Shown here: piece by piece, positions 22,692 through 36,004 of the stretch
Layout of the letters: the number at the start of each line of letters is the position of its first letter
How positions within the stretch are numbered: the first letter of the stretch is position 1
Assembly (NCBI GenBank): GCA_963693085.1
Contig: OY856410.1
Coordinates: 1,327,490,304-1,327,554,303 of the forward strand
Length of the DNA: 64,000 bases
Direction of reading: 5' to 3'
DNA from: Alisma plantago-aquatica
Lineage: Eukaryota; Streptophyta; Magnoliopsida; Alismatales; Alismataceae
The notes under the pieces: model-generated
The model's database searches: none
What the model was told of the DNA's origin: nothing
Seen by the model: only the letters and a program-made list of their open reading frames with translations
Program-made: the position numbers and the translations under genes

Positions 22692-24330
22692 ATAGGAATT
22701 TTGCCCTCAAAATTCCACCAAGCAAACAAACAACTCAAGATAAGCCTTTCATAGATCCATCATGGCTCCCATGTGGTCTTACCCTTTCCATGGTTCTTCC
22801 CAAGAACCTCTATCATCTTATATTCTTCCATCTGAGTTCTTTCTGACCTTGGTATATCGTACCCTCATAGGTGACTCAGGACATTTCAGCCTCTCAAAAG
22901 CTGAATAGGTTCAGGGCTCAGCACATGGCTTGGGTACCTCACATAGTGCTCTAGATCAGACTCATGGAACACATTACTCATCATGTTATCCTGAGGGAAA
23001 GGCTAAAAACAACTATCTCGACCAATCCATCTCAAATGGACCCATATATCGGGGACTCAGCTTTCTCAGCTGTAGCTTAGAGGGATCAGATTTTCACATC
23101 ACATATTCTCCCATAGTGAACTGCATGTCAGTCTGCTTTGCATCAGCTTGTGACTCATGTCACCACTGGGATCTCTCTCAGCCATTGCACGATCAAAGTG
23201 ACTTCATCTACACACACTGTGGTTTTCTTCTGGCCATCGTGAGGCGTCCTTCACCAATATCATCTTAATGAAGTGGTGACCGACACAACCTCTCTATAAG
23301 ACTTCTTACATCCCGATAAAGGTTATGGTGGTTAACATCACATCTTAAGAACTGTCTCTATGTATCACCCTGAATGAGAACACATGAAATCATCATACCC
23401 TCTAGTCTGGATCATAATGTCCATTAGTACGGGGTGATAAACTGTACCATTATTGAGTTCTTCATGTATTTACTTCCACCTTATGGAAGTGAACCAGGGT
23501 CATACCCAAGAACTTTTGAACTCGCATCATGGTATGGTCGAACCATCTTTCTCTCTTAATTAGTTCAACCCAATATGTCTTATGACAGTAATCTTTCTTT
23601 CTCATGTCATCTAGGTAAGGCGATCTACCATAACCCATATTACATCTTGACCTTCTTAATCAAGGGGATACTTACCACCATCCATAGTGGATGAACTCCC
23701 ATTCCCTCTCAGGGACCCTTTATCCTTTATATCAACACACAGGGTTACTGGCATTCGTCCTTCACCTCCTGGCTTGCATGGCAACATACCCCATGCAACT
23801 TCATCTTAAGCATCTAAAGTACTACTGTCACTTACTATGTTTGTATTACCAAGGTGTATCATGATCTCCTGCGTGTCATGATTCCTCAAGATGGATACCT
23901 CGGAAACCCTACACCATTCTCATCATGGTTTCATCACCTTCCTTTCCAAAGAAGCACATTTGAGGTTCTATAACCATCCTTTCATTACATCACGGACTAG
24001 GCTGGCTAACCAAACACTCATTTACTTGATTAACTGCTATTGATACATCTGGGTGTTAGCCAAACTTATCGCTTTTCCTCCTCTTAAGGTTAGCCTAACA
24101 ACCTCAACTTCTTCTAGCTTCCAGCTAAACTAGGCATCTATATCTCACCCAGAGCATTCGTTAGCACTTCTTATCCTTAGGTATTAGGTAATGTTGAAGA
24201 CATACACCTCCATGTATTCTACTTATCATCTCATATCTAAGTTTGTCTTCATCAAGAAACTCTGAGCTCCTTTTCATGGTGGTCAAATTCAACCTTGGTT
24301 AACTTGCAAATTCCACATAGCTCTGGATAA
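22692..24330 (-). pseudogene. Decayed gypsy pol: RNase H end, integrase, chromodomain-like tail
   Basis: Read on minus, right to left and across several frames. An RNase H C-terminus (EYMEVYVFNIT, then VLTNALGEI) lies near 24140-24260. The integrase zinc-binding region near 23750-23930 shows ILRN...IHLGNTN and CCHASQEVK. The catalytic core near 23330-23660 has IWVMVDRLT and a SLSPRTNGHYD stretch in place of the usual HPQTDGQSE. Next come CRSPLHWDDIGERRL near 23250 and the GPY/F module KLSPRYMGPFEM near 23040-23100. The tail YPSHVLSPEPIQL near 22880-22930 leads into a VLGKNHG...TTWEP chromodomain-like end near 22740-22800. Many stops and shifts make it non-coding. The tail motif is typical of Tekay/Del chromoviruses. 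Confidence 0.82.
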
Positions 24331-27034
24331 AACATCCTCATAATCTGACTACACTACTTCTCTTAGTGTTTGTAAACCATCCATGCATCATTCACGCCAC
24401 CAAGGTATGTTATCATCTCTGTCCTCATACCTTGTAGCAACGTTCCAACTCACATCATCTTTTATCCTTGGTGTATGACATGCGTACTGTCCCATCTCTC
24501 CCTCCCATAACAAGAAGAAATAAGCATTTGGCGGCCGTCCAAATACAAAGTTCTTCCTATTCCAAGAGTATAGATGATATATCCCACCTTGCCAGTACAC
24601 CTTCAAATCTAGGTTGAAACGTGCCATCATCTTGATATCCACATTACTTCCACAGAATATTGGTATCGAACCTACTTGGGTCACCACAAAATCCTTAGTC
24701 ATCTCCTCGAGGTCTATAGGGTACCAGTACTTTTAGGGTCATTCCTTTTCCTTCATGCATCCAGAGAGTGCCCTACTCATCTTCCCTTTGGGTCCCATGA
24801 GTTCATGAAGGTGATCAATCTCCTAACCCATGGCCCTCAGACAATGATAGATGTTACCTCCCGACCCTATGGTTATGTGCACTAGCGAATTAGGCAACTC
24901 CTACTTCCATCAGTCTTATCCCTACCTGACCCTAGGATAGACTTAGGATTCTCTTATAGTACATGTTCAACACAGAACCTTACCCAAGTATTCATCAACT
25001 CTCTTCCTTCATTCTTGGGCTGTCTTTCATCCTCTCTCAGGGATCATGCATGGCGACCTTCCTACCTTGGTCAGGCCCCATACTGGTTACCTCCATGGTA
25101 ATACATCCATATACACTAAGAGATGGTTAACTATGGGTCTACAGGTTCAATCTCATGCCATGTACTCTTCACTTAGCTTCTCAAGATCCTATGAAACGTC
25201 CTTAGGTTACCTCAAAACCAACCAACTGGTAAACTCCCTACCAAAGGGTCCCTCTCCTAGGATGGGAGGAAACTACACCTTGATAACAAAGGTCACAAGC
25301 ATCCTTAGGGTTTACATTCACATGAGCATGCTTAACCCAACAACTACTAAGGCACAAGCAAACCACCTATTAAACCATGCTAGGTCATGCCTGTTCTCTT
25401 TCCTGAACATTAGATAAGCTCAATTGTGAGGGGTTCATCAAACATACCTTTAACTTAATGGGTTTCCTTTACCTCTACTCATGAGGAGTACCATGCTCGA
25501 AACTACAGAGAATCAAATCTCCTCATGAGTATTGGGTACACTTCTTCCCCTCTTAGGCCTAGAAACCCTAGGTCCACCTTTGGTTGTCCAACTGCATGCT
25601 CAACCTCTTAACCACGAATCAAGAATATCCAAGGTATGTCATCCTTTCATTCGAGCAACACCTCAGAGTTGAGTCCTCTTCCAGGACAACCAACTAGGTA
25701 CAAGGCTTCACAACTTGCTACTTCATCCTCTTCAAGTCTAAGAAACTCTTCTACCTATCTCAGGAGGTAAACACCTATACCATAGCCACATAGGTACCAG
25801 CAGACTCATCCTCTCTCTAGGGTTTGGTTCCCATCATGGCAACTAAGACATCATTAGCCTACAAGGGTCAAGCATACGACAACCACTATCATGCACTTAT
25901 GTCACATCATCCTCAACTCCCACTATTTCTCAAGTTTCGGGGTTTTAGGCTTCCAACCTTCTTGCCTGAGGTCTGCTCTCTCTCTCTCTAGAGCTAATCC
26001 TACAACCAACCTCTCTATAAGAGGTCCTTTCTTCATGAAGGATCAAGCTTATAAGCATGCCCCTACCTGAGTGAAGCCTATACTCGAACTTATGTTTACT
26101 CAAGATTATCCATAACCCCTTATGCTTATCTCATAAGCCATCCATCATGATCCCTTGTCTAGGGTTTCATTCAACTGTCAACACTACTAACACACTCTGG
26201 GTGCAAGCTATATCCTACTTGCAATATCCCAAAAGGTTTGTATAGGTTCTTCTCTAACCTCATCCATGAAGGAGCTATCCTTTGCTCAAACATGCACGAC
26301 CCTTCCCAGGGTTGGGTTGCCAAAGATACTCAGCATCAACTTCTCATGGTTCGTATGGAAATCCAAAGACATATCTATCCAAACACCTAGTCAACCATGT
26401 CATCTAACTCATCATGTCATCTCTCTCTCTAACCTCCACTTAGGGTTAGGGTTAACATTATCCTTAAAGGATGTGCTAGGTCTCTACTTTAATGGAGATC
26501 TCTACCTCCAAGACTCACCCTCTCTACTCATCCTCATGACAAGGAGGTCTATCCTCAGGTCTCTCCTGAGGGCGATGACAACTCGTTTCATACGACCTAA
26601 GCATGTATCTATTCTTTTACACTTACTCTATTAAGCTTATGTTCATGACATCTTATATACATGCTTTTTATTAATTTGGTGGAGGATTCCTTAATCCTTA
26701 TCAACCTTACCCATACCTTAACAGGGTGAGGAGAAGAGAGGGAACCCTAATCCCTAAGGTCCTTAATAGAATTTGAGTTGAGAAGGGACGAACAAGATGA
26801 GAGAGTCCTAATGGTATCTTATTTCGAATCATACCCTAAGACTTTGGCCAGGAAGTCACACGGATCTGAGAGTCCTCGTATTCCGACTAGCAGTGTGGAG
26901 GAAAATATTGCCAGCCCCCAGTCGTGATCCTTTTCTAGACACCTCTGTCTTTCGAATAATCCTCTAATAAATCCCTTGGGTTCTACGGAATTTGTAAAAT
27001 TTAATAATTATTAAGGATTAAGTGAGGAACCTAT
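24331..27034 (-). mobile_element. Unrecognised 5' half of the E2 internal region
   Basis: Gag, protease and RT would be expected here, but none of their motifs could be read; in particular I saw no FIDD-type RT motif. The longest minus frame (24388-24702, 104 codons) has no known domain. The same sequence is shared with E1 (1-2330), so it belongs to the family and is not a private insertion. The family may have lost RT, or the region may be too decayed to read. Confidence 0.6.
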
Positions 27035-27046
27035 GCTCTGATAACA
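27035..27046 (-). promoter_or_regulatory. Primer-binding site of E2
   Basis: The minus strand reads TGTTATCAGAGC, one change from the initiator-Met primer site, two bases from the LTR edge at 27049. Confidence 0.88.
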
Positions 27047-27048
27047 AT

Positions 27049-30000
27049 TGTAATGACCCCGCCTCCCGATAACCCCCAATTAAGGGAGAGCCGAAGGTCA
27101 GAGCTGTTATTCAATTAACATGATCAAAGGTTTGACAAATAATCAATAATAATTATGAAATTCTACTACTAAACTGAAAACTGGTATAAATAAAAACTTT
27201 ACTTACCCTTTAAAAGCTGGGATTTCTAAACTTCTATACTAATCTAACTAATCCTCCTGTGTATGTTATTTCTCATTTAGCTCCACATATGCCACTTTAT
27301 TGTTTGTCTTTTCATTTGTTCCTAAAACGCCGACAAAAAAACATCAGTCAGCAAGAAGTTGGTATGTGGGGGAAACAATATTTGTGCAACTATGTTAACA
27401 ATGTAGTCAACCAAATATCATTTAACAACTAAGATTACATTTTAAGCAATACTACTCAATCCTTGCATATCCCCTATCTCTGTACCATCCCTACAGTGGA
27501 CATGGATACTACCTCTCTCATATGGTAGATCCTTACCCCCATGGCCCTACCACATAGGTAGCCAATTCCTAGGGTTATGGAGTCGCATGGCCCTACCCAA
27601 AGGTAGCCCAATCCCTGACTCATGATGACTTGATGGTCCTACCCTATTGGTAGACATGTACTGTCATTCAATGACCTGATGGGCCTACCCCACTGGTAGC
27701 CATGTACTAGGTCAATCCATTAGGCTACAGAGGGGACTAGGATCTGAGCTAGTAGGCACATTTATTATGTGATAGTCATATTCAAATTACAATTTGCATG
27801 AATTAAATGCAACCAACAGTTTAATTCAAGTCATCGATAAAACCTCAAAAATCCTCGAGAAACTAATTCGGGATATTCATAGGCATAACCACATACCTTT
27901 CAAGTTGATGTGAGACAAAAATAATCCAATCAACCAATAGGCAAGTAAGCATTCAATAAGATCCTGAAACAATTATACAATTTCCTTTTATTACTCATGT
28001 CATTAAGATCTATTAAATCTAGCTCGCTTCCTAGGGTTTCTAGTCCACTTTTAGGGTTTTCATTGCAATTAGGGTTTCCTTCATCTTTTACTATTTTAAA
28101 CCCTAATTTAACGCAATTGATCACAAACCCTAATTATCTCAACAACTAATCCTCAGTTTCAGATTTAAGGCATAATGAACCATTAAATAAGTCCATTAAG
28201 CCTATTTTACATTAAAGCTACAATTTCCATCCTTTTAATATATAACAAGATCGTTATGCTCATTTATCGTCAATTCATAGTTCATTATGATTGAATTCAC
28301 ATGTTAACTCTATTTGTCATTAATTCCATCTTGATTCATTCAAAAACCCTGATTTCTATATTAAGGTTATTTATCCACAATTTAGGAACTTTAATGCTCG
28401 AAATATCCTAGGATCATTATGTCTCATCTTTATTCACTACTTCGAATAATTAAAGCTATTAAGAGTCAAATTTACCAACAGTAGGGTTGCAAGGCCCATT
28501 AAAGTATTATTCATGCACATTAAACTTGAAATTAAACTAATTAAATGCAAAGTTCATCCTTTTTGTTCCTAATGTTCCCTTTCATCATTAACAGGTTAAT
28601 ATCAACTTTAATAATCAATTAAACCCTATGAATCACATTAATTATATCAAAATAGGGTTTCTTAATCATCTTTACATTAAAGTTAATAACTTTCATTACT
28701 TTTCTAATTGCAATTAGAATTAAGCTTAAACTATATTTTTAATGGATTCCCCTCATTTTTCTGAGCAACTTTCATATTTCATGCGTGCTAATCCGAGCTA
28801 CGAATAATTAGTTATGAATTTAGCAAAATAACTTAATGTGGGCCAATCGGATTGTGCCACGTCACCAGGCTCATGCAACATTGCGTGGCTTTTGGAAACA
28901 TAACCAAAAGTCTGTTTTACCCCTGCATAAGCAGTTGGCGATGTGTAGCGCAAAGGGGTAAAGTCATCAAATCTCTTGGTTCTTCTTCCTCCCCGTGAAA
29001 CACAGCCTGTCTGTTGACCTGGTCTGGTCGCGGTGGTCTGCCCTCCCTTCCCAGGGTCCTTCGGCTGCCGCCCGCCATAGCTCCGACTCTGCAGCATCCC
29101 GCCATACCAAGGGCGCCGCCCAGGTGCGACCGAGGTGGCCGGAGCCAAGCCAGCAACGACGTCCAAGGCGGAAGACCCTGCAAATATGTTAGGTGCTTTG
29201 AGAACAACTGGGAGCAAAGGTGATGGAAGCCAAACATACCAGATCCTTGGGTAGCTTCGTGCCCCCACCGAGGTCTCACCGCAACTACCTATTTCCCCAA
29301 AGATAGCCCTAGCTTCCTTGGTTAGGGTTAGGACAAAGAAGAAGAAGGAGAAGAAGAAGAAGAGAGGGGTGGCTGCATGGAATTCCCTCTAACTCAACCC
29401 TGAACTCTACCCCTTATATAGGGGAGGGTCAACGAAGCCCTGGGGAGGCTTGCCCAAAACGAAACGAAGTCCTTCCTTTAATAAGAATCACATTCCTACA
29501 AGGAGAAGTATTCTTCTCTCTCTTCCTCAACTTTGGATATTCATTATTACCTAGGATATTTAGGAATATGAAAAATCTCTCCCTTACTCTCTTTATTCCT
29601 GCCTTTTAATCCATTGGCTTCGAAAACTACATTTTCCTTAAGTAGGAAATACTTTCTTCTTAACAAAACCACATAATTCATTAATTATGTATTCCTATTA
29701 TCCTTTTATATTGCAATTTGTTATTTTCTCTTTCTTTCCTCTTTATTGGGACTCCTTGGATCCTAAGAAACTCAAAGATTTCGAAATCCTTTTTATTGGA
29801 TACTCATTATCCTTCTAGATGTATCTACATGCATTATTCTTCAATATCTTGTTTATTTCTTATTAAAATAGCTCTTTTTGAGGATCTCTCTTTATTTCTC
29901 TTCTATTTTGCTTATGGGAGTTCCTTTTAACATTAGGAATCCTTTGGATACGAAAATCCATCAAAGATAACTTAATTACACCTCTTTTCACTGGTTTTCC

Positions 30001-30340
30001 ACATTTTACCATTGTTTTCAATTTCTTTCTTAATAAAGAAATACCTTATTAATCTTTTCTTTTCTTATTGCTTTTCTTTGCAACTTTGGACTCCTTGGAA
30101 CCCAAGGAACCCATGTGGCACGAAATCCACCTTTGGATTAAGTTTTTTACCTTCTAGAGGTTTCCACATTTTTCTTTTCTAGATTTCTTAATTAATTGAA
30201 TTTCCTTGTTATTGGTCCCAATAGCCAATAAAGCCCACAATACAATCATCAAGGCTATTGTAAACAAAATTACATCATTATTTGTCCCATATGAGAGTTT
30301 ACATTTCTCATCAGATGAACCCAAAATGAGGGTTGTAACA
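27049..30340 (-). repeat. 5' LTR of E2 (right in the window)
   Basis: The LTR is 3292 bp with the same ends and internal landmarks as 19385-22678: TATA box 29413-29422, GC-rich island 28980-29290, and the palindrome in mutated form GCAACATTGC at 28875-28884. The 156-codon minus frame at 28798-29268 lies over the GC island. It is shortened to 91 codons in the sister LTR and absent from E1, so it is not annotated as a gene. Confidence 0.93.
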
Positions 30341-30345
30341 CCGTG
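30341..30345. other. Target-site duplication of E2, right (CCGTG)
   Basis: This is the second copy of the 5-bp target. From here the interrupted E3 LTR should resume. Confidence 0.93.
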
Positions 30346-32580
30346 GCTATGGTCCTGTACAATAATTGACTTGGGCGCAAGACATAACAGTGATCAATTC
30401 TAAGTTTCTATAAGAAGTGATTCTTGGTCCTAAAATCAACGGTGCACATTATTTCATAACATTCAAACCTGCATAGCTTCTCCTAAGAACCTCGATTAAT
30501 CATGAATATAAGACCACATCTTTATGATCATCATGGTCACATTATATTATATTTTGATGCTAAATTTACCAATTTTTGACCAAGCAAACGCTTACCATGA
30601 AATAACACAAATTGATGATTCAAATCCTCAACCCATGATTCAATTATTGAATTGAATAACCAAGAACCTCAAAGTTTCACTGTATCACATCCTGCACACC
30701 TTAAAACACATTTCATCCTCGAAATTAAGCCAGAGATCCAGTCCATCACAATAAGCTTGGAGGGAGGTGTGATGTGAATTTCACAACATAATAGGGGGGC
30801 CTTACATTTCTTTGAGCAAGGTGCAACTGCACTGGCAACACCTTTGGAGAGAGTTTGTGAGAGATAATCTTTTCATTTTGGGAGATTTATTGCCTCCCTC
30901 ATAATTAGCCGTGCAACATGCAGTTCAATGGAACTTTGTGATTACTCATCACACCTATCCACCAGGAGTTGCTGAATACCTTACCAATGACGAAAACAAC
31001 AACACATCTAAAGCCTTAGGCGGTGAAGCAAACAAATGAAATTGTAACATAGTTGCTCCATGTTGTATTTTTTAAAGATTGCTTCACAAGATTTTGTTGT
31101 AAAACTTATGGCCATAATTAATTTGGTTTTACCATCCATTTGATAAAAGTTGTACTTACTTATTCTATTTAGAAGACTTACATCATGTTCAAACTTCTAC
31201 TTGTCTAAGTTTGCTTGCCAACTTTAACTTGTACAAACTTTTGTCATAGCTAGTTTGCTATTATGATTATTTGCACATACTTATATTTATTTGAATAATT
31301 TAGATGTCAACATCAATCTCAAATTCACACCCAAAGTTAAAAAAGATATTGATGTCCCCATCAAAGTTAGAAAAATATATTGAAGAATACGTTGTTTGCA
31401 AAAATAATATTTGCAAGCTTGCAAACCAGGGGGACAAATCTGACAGCCAGGAAGACATAAAAGATGGGGTCAGTAACCCTGCTCCTCATTTGTCATTGCT
31501 AATTGATTGGAAGAAAGAGGACATCAAACAACAAAAATAGTTGTTGCGGGAGGACTGTCTCGAGTCATGAGACAAGTACGATGAGGCCCTAAAGTGGGAG
31601 CAAGAACAATCATCCTCCACACCAAAAACTGGGCAGCACAGTGGCTGGTCACCATCTTAGCATGTGTGTATGGGTGTATAGGTCTAGGCACAGTGCATTT
31701 CACTCCTTTTTTGTCTGCTCTCTCTTGGTTCATGACACATTTTCCTGGGACGAAAATATTTTCTTATCAGCTTTTTTTGGTCTTGTTTAAGTTATAATGC
31801 AAACGTTATCATCTTTAGTCTGTCAAATGTTTTGTTATGAACAATTATGGAAATTTTATGAACAATTATGTGTAACTGTCATATGTACATGTTCTATTTC
31901 AAACTGTTATGCTATTTCTGTGTAATTAATGTTCTATTAAGAAAATCACAATTATCTTGTCAGTTACCAATTAATATATCTAATATGCACAATTGTATAC
32001 ATACATACAAAATGAACATACCATGGAAGACAATTCTAAAGTTAAATTTATTTAAAATAAACATATTAAAGGAGGATACTAATCTAATATTCAATTCACT
32101 AAACAAACAAACCATATCACCCACATTATGTATGCAAATAATATTTTTATAAATTTTATACTTGTATTGTATTTGTAGAAAAACTCTCCATATTTTGTAA
32201 TTGTTAAAACAATTTTGTAACGACATGACAAAATAAGTGGATTCTGACTAGGTTGCCAAACAAAATCAGACTGAATCTAGCCTGGTAGCCAAAGAGAATC
32301 AGACTGAAACATGACTCAAACCAGACCAGCTGACCAAAATCAGACTGGATTACCAAACAAAATCAGATTGGATCCATACTACCCCAATCCAGATCTACTG
32401 ACTAACCCAGTCCAGACTACAGAATCCCAGTCCCAAACAAAATAGGGGCTAATTATTTAGATATTGGACCTCAGTATCCAAATAGTTAGACTTCCCAAAG
32501 GTGTAGCAGCTTCACCTCACAAAATTGTGACACTTATGACTCTTACTTACTAAATTTGTAGTCCCTAATGACTCAACCTA
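30346..32580. other. Unassigned stretch after E2, with a small unknown frame
   Basis: The first few hundred bases are probably the rest of the E3 LTR. The sequence at 30750-30810 has purine runs (GGAGGGAGG, GGGGGG) of unclear meaning. A plus frame at 31304-31540 (78 codons, Lys- and Ser-rich, starting MSTSISNSHPKLKK) continues past one stop into a Glu/Ser/Thr-rich segment near 31560-31650. It looks more coding-like than its surroundings, but I do not recognise it. From 32230 to 32450 short repeats dominate. Confidence 0.4.
32244..32380. repeat. Short CCAAACAAAATCAGACTG repeats
   Basis: Four imperfect copies of CCAAA(C/G)A(A/G)AATCAGACTG lie within 140 bp and are followed near 32430 by CCCAAACAAAATAGGGGC. 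Such subterminal repeats and a TTTGTTTGG-type end occur in plant PIF/Harbinger or hAT transposons, but no matching left end was found. Confidence 0.5.
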
Positions 32581-32581
32581 A

Positions 32582-32593
32582 GCTCTAATACCA
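32582..32593 (-). promoter_or_regulatory. Primer-binding site of a decayed gypsy element
   Basis: The minus strand reads TGGTATTAGAGC, one change from the initiator-Met site. It implies an LTR starting near 32596 and internal sequence to the left. The usual TG at the LTR edge is not present, so the boundary has decayed. Confidence 0.65.
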
Positions 32594-32595
32594 AG

Positions 32596-35500
32596 TTTTC
32601 ACACTCAGATTCCTTGATAACTAATTGATCATCAAATTAAGGAATAATCTGTTTTCAAGGAAAGTAAACACCACTCTTAATTTTTTCCCTATAATATGGA
32701 CATTATATTAAAACTGACTGCATGAATCAAACTTATTTGAGAAATGAACCTTTATCTTTGATCTAATTAAAAATATAAAAGTATAGATTAGGATATCCAT
32801 AATATCTTTCTGCATTACATTATCGTTGGCTTGACTGCTAAGTATAAACATTGCCATGATCAAACATTATAATAACTTCATTTATGTACAAATCTTTGTA
32901 CTTCTAAAAAAATAAGGGATAACGAGATCCTATATGATACCTTGTGGCATCTCGCTCGTTTCAAGACTCTACATTACATTTAGATCTCTATACGCTCAAT
33001 GTGTGCCTAAAACCTTTCATAGTAGAATGATGAGCTACTCACAAAAAATGGATGAGTAGTTCCATGAGATAGTTTAAAGCATTGAAATAGTCCAAGATGT
33101 TGTCATGAAAATATTGTATTTAAAGTATAACAATAATGAAATATAAAGCAACAAGTCATTCCCAAACATATAAATGGAAGGATTTTCTATTGATAACTAC
33201 AAGGTGTAAATCAAAATCTGAACATACTTGATGAATCTCAAAGGGAACTAGTCATTTTGGAACATACAAATGGCATGTTACTCCAAATAACTACAAAGAG
33301 TATATCAATAATTGAGCATACTTGATAATTATCTCATTTATCTTATTATTAGCAGAACCCACATGTTGTGCACCAAGGCATGTGAAAGCATCATATCAAG
33401 CTATGATCCCAACATACAAGACTTATAGTAGACCTGAAACTAAGTCTGCTAACTAGCTAACTTATCTTTGATAGGCGTCACCACATCAAGACTCGACAAG
33501 TTAATGGTTGAATGGTAAGATTGAACTCCTCCTCTGTATCTGGGTACTCATGTGGAGAGTCAAAAGAACTTTGGCAAAAACTTTCTAATCTAGTGGTTCA
33601 ACAAGGTTTAACTCATTAAGTAGTAACTGAACTAGGTACCACCGGGGACACGATAAATGTTGGGTATTTGAAATTGTGTTGAGCTTCAAACCATCAATAT
33701 GTCCAATTTGTATTGGGTTCCACTGGGTATCCTTGTAATATTCAGATAATGTTAGATACCCCTACTAATAATCAAGAGGTCATCCATACTGGGCTTAACT
33801 TGTCATGCCCCACTAACAAACTCTGGCTTCCTCTGCTGGATACTACCAATGAGTAAGTAGTTCCCTCCACTATGGTGTAGACCTCTTTAGCGAATGTACA
33901 TTATTTATAGCATCTAATGTCTAATTCACTCTTTAGTTTCACTATACAATAATCTAATAAACATATCTTATCTTATCTTAACCTCGTGTAAAGTTCTTTT
34001 AATAGCTTTTATGTAATTCCTAATGTAAGCTAATCTCCTAAGCTACTTCAATTATCAAACATGAAAATACTCTAATTAAAATTCTTGATTATCTAAATGC
34101 CCTATTTTTGGGATTTCATTTTCCTAATTGTGTATAACATGTATCATTTATGAATATTTACATCATAAACGTTAACTGGTAAAAAGTCTATATCTACAAC
34201 TCAAAAACAACAAAACATGTATATGAAAGCATGCACGAAACTAAAGTACAATTTCAATACCATTCAATGAAATTTCATGCATTAAGAAAAAAATGATCAA
34301 ATACAACTAAAGTTTTCAAAAGAATCATTTTTACTCACTTTCATTCTATCTAATCACAAAAATTACAACTTTAAGCTCATCTAGGGTTTCACCCACTTTA
34401 CTGAGTATCAAGCAAACACTTATAACGCCAATTAAATTCCTAGATAATATCTAATGTTTCTGTACTAAACATTCATGTAAACAATTGTATAATATATGGT
34501 AAGATTCAGATCGACAATGTTCTTTACTTAGATATTTACTTAAAATTTAGATATAACTGGAATCCTAAAGTTTCAGTATATTCTTACAAATTCTATAGTA
34601 AGTTTAGGGATTCTATTATGGATGATTTGTATCCACTTCTAATATTATTTCATCATATGCAATTTGTCACATCATGAGATAATCGATTTATAATTTTTCT
34701 TATAAAATCTAGAACAAAAAAGAAAATTTTACATTATTGTCACATATAGAAAGAATTTAAGATTTAGTTCATTGAATAGATTTGAGTGTTGAATCCATAT
34801 TATACTTCAAGCAATCCACCTTTTTCTTCTTCCTTCTGACTTAAAAACCCTAACAATAGAAAATTTTAGAGAAAAATTGAGAAATTAGAGTGATTTGATA
34901 AAATCTTGGGTCAAATAATAGGAGGGAAAAAATATATACATTAAAGACAATATGAAACATAAAAACTTTTCTTTAGAAGGTAAACATACTTACTTTTTCT
35001 ATTCCTCATGAGGTAAAAGCATAGCATCCCCACCTCTTTCCCCACTCAAGCCCTAATTCTTCATCACTCAATAAAATTTTTTCACTCTAGAATGAATAAC
35101 AAAATATGGAAGTTACTAGTGTATGAGGTTACTCGTACAAAGAAATTAAGGTGCTTGGGACATTTGCATGTTAGCCCTTCCATTCATTTTCTTTCATTTT
35201 AGCAGACCTTTCGATATAGAAACATTTATTGAAAATGTTATATGAATTAGTGAAAACTCCTCCAAAAATTATGAATTATTAGTATGATGTCTTAAGTAAG
35301 TTTTCAGAGCTCAAATAACAATTTCAAATCATTCACAATCCCCAATAAATAAATGAAAATCAAGTACTATTATGCTATACTACAGTATGAAGCATGGTTG
35401 GTCAAACTACAATTTGATCTACCAACATATTCAAAGAGAATAAAAATATTCTTAAAATTTGCAATAACACATATAATTAAGTTATAAAAATTATATCCAA

Positions 35501-35790
35501 AATTCAAATAAATCTAATGACCTATAAATACTAAAAGTAACTTACTAAACTATTTTGTTTAACAATTTTGGTATCCATATACTACCAAGACTCTAATTTG
35601 GCCGACAAGGATTTACACTTATAAAACCCGAATTAATAATAAAAGCATGTTTCATGTTCCTCATTTCGTTTTCAACATCACATTGTTATACAAGCTTAAA
35701 TAATGATCATTCCTATTAAAAATATAATTATTCAGGTAAACACTAACTACATGGTATGATGAAATGTGGTCATTACACACACATTCAAGT
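32596..35790 (-). repeat. Decayed LTR-like block C1
   Basis: This AT-rich stretch without long frames starts at a PBS. The segment 33350-33980 aligns with 52556-53170 in the same orientation at moderate identity; both contain CTGTGTA/TTACCAATG-like stretches and TAGTAGTAACT. It is therefore a dispersed repeat, most simply a long old gypsy LTR. Its right end was not found. Confidence 0.5.
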
Positions 35791-35928
<138 letters not shown>

Positions 35929-36004
35929 ACATATATGTATGCATTCAATGTGTTCATTTTAAGAAATAAATGTTTTCCATGGTTGACAACACAAGTAAAT
36001 TGGG

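Larger units (their letters stand above)
19385..30340 (-). mobile_element. Complete Tekay/Del-like Ty3/gypsy element E2
   Basis: A full-length retrotransposon on the minus strand, 10,956 bp: LTRs 19385-22678 (3' in sense) and 27049-30340 (5' in sense), with an internal region of 4370 bp, PBS, PPT and the exact target copies CCGTG. The coding part is decayed. I can read the RNase H end, the integrase and a chromodomain-like tail, all in shifting frames with stops. The order and the long LTRs fit Tekay/Del chromoviruses. No reverse transcriptase was recognised. In a 230-bp sample the two LTRs differ at about 5 % of positions, so insertion is fairly recent compared with its neighbours. It is inserted in the LTR of E3. 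Confidence 0.92.

Noticed and set aside
24388..24702. 104-codon minus frame considered as reverse transcriptase or Gag
   Set aside because: It sits roughly where RT is expected, but none of the RT or Gag motifs can be read in it. Left unnamed within the E2 internal region.
28798..29268. 156-codon minus frame in the E2 5' LTR
   Set aside because: It lies over a GC-rich, stop-poor island. The sister LTR shortens it to 91 codons and E1 lacks it. No domain is recognised and composition is typical of chance frames.
32430..32450. Right terminus of a PIF/Harbinger or hAT transposon
   Set aside because: No matching inverted left end or target duplication was found within the neighbouring 2 kb. Reported only as a low-interest possibility.
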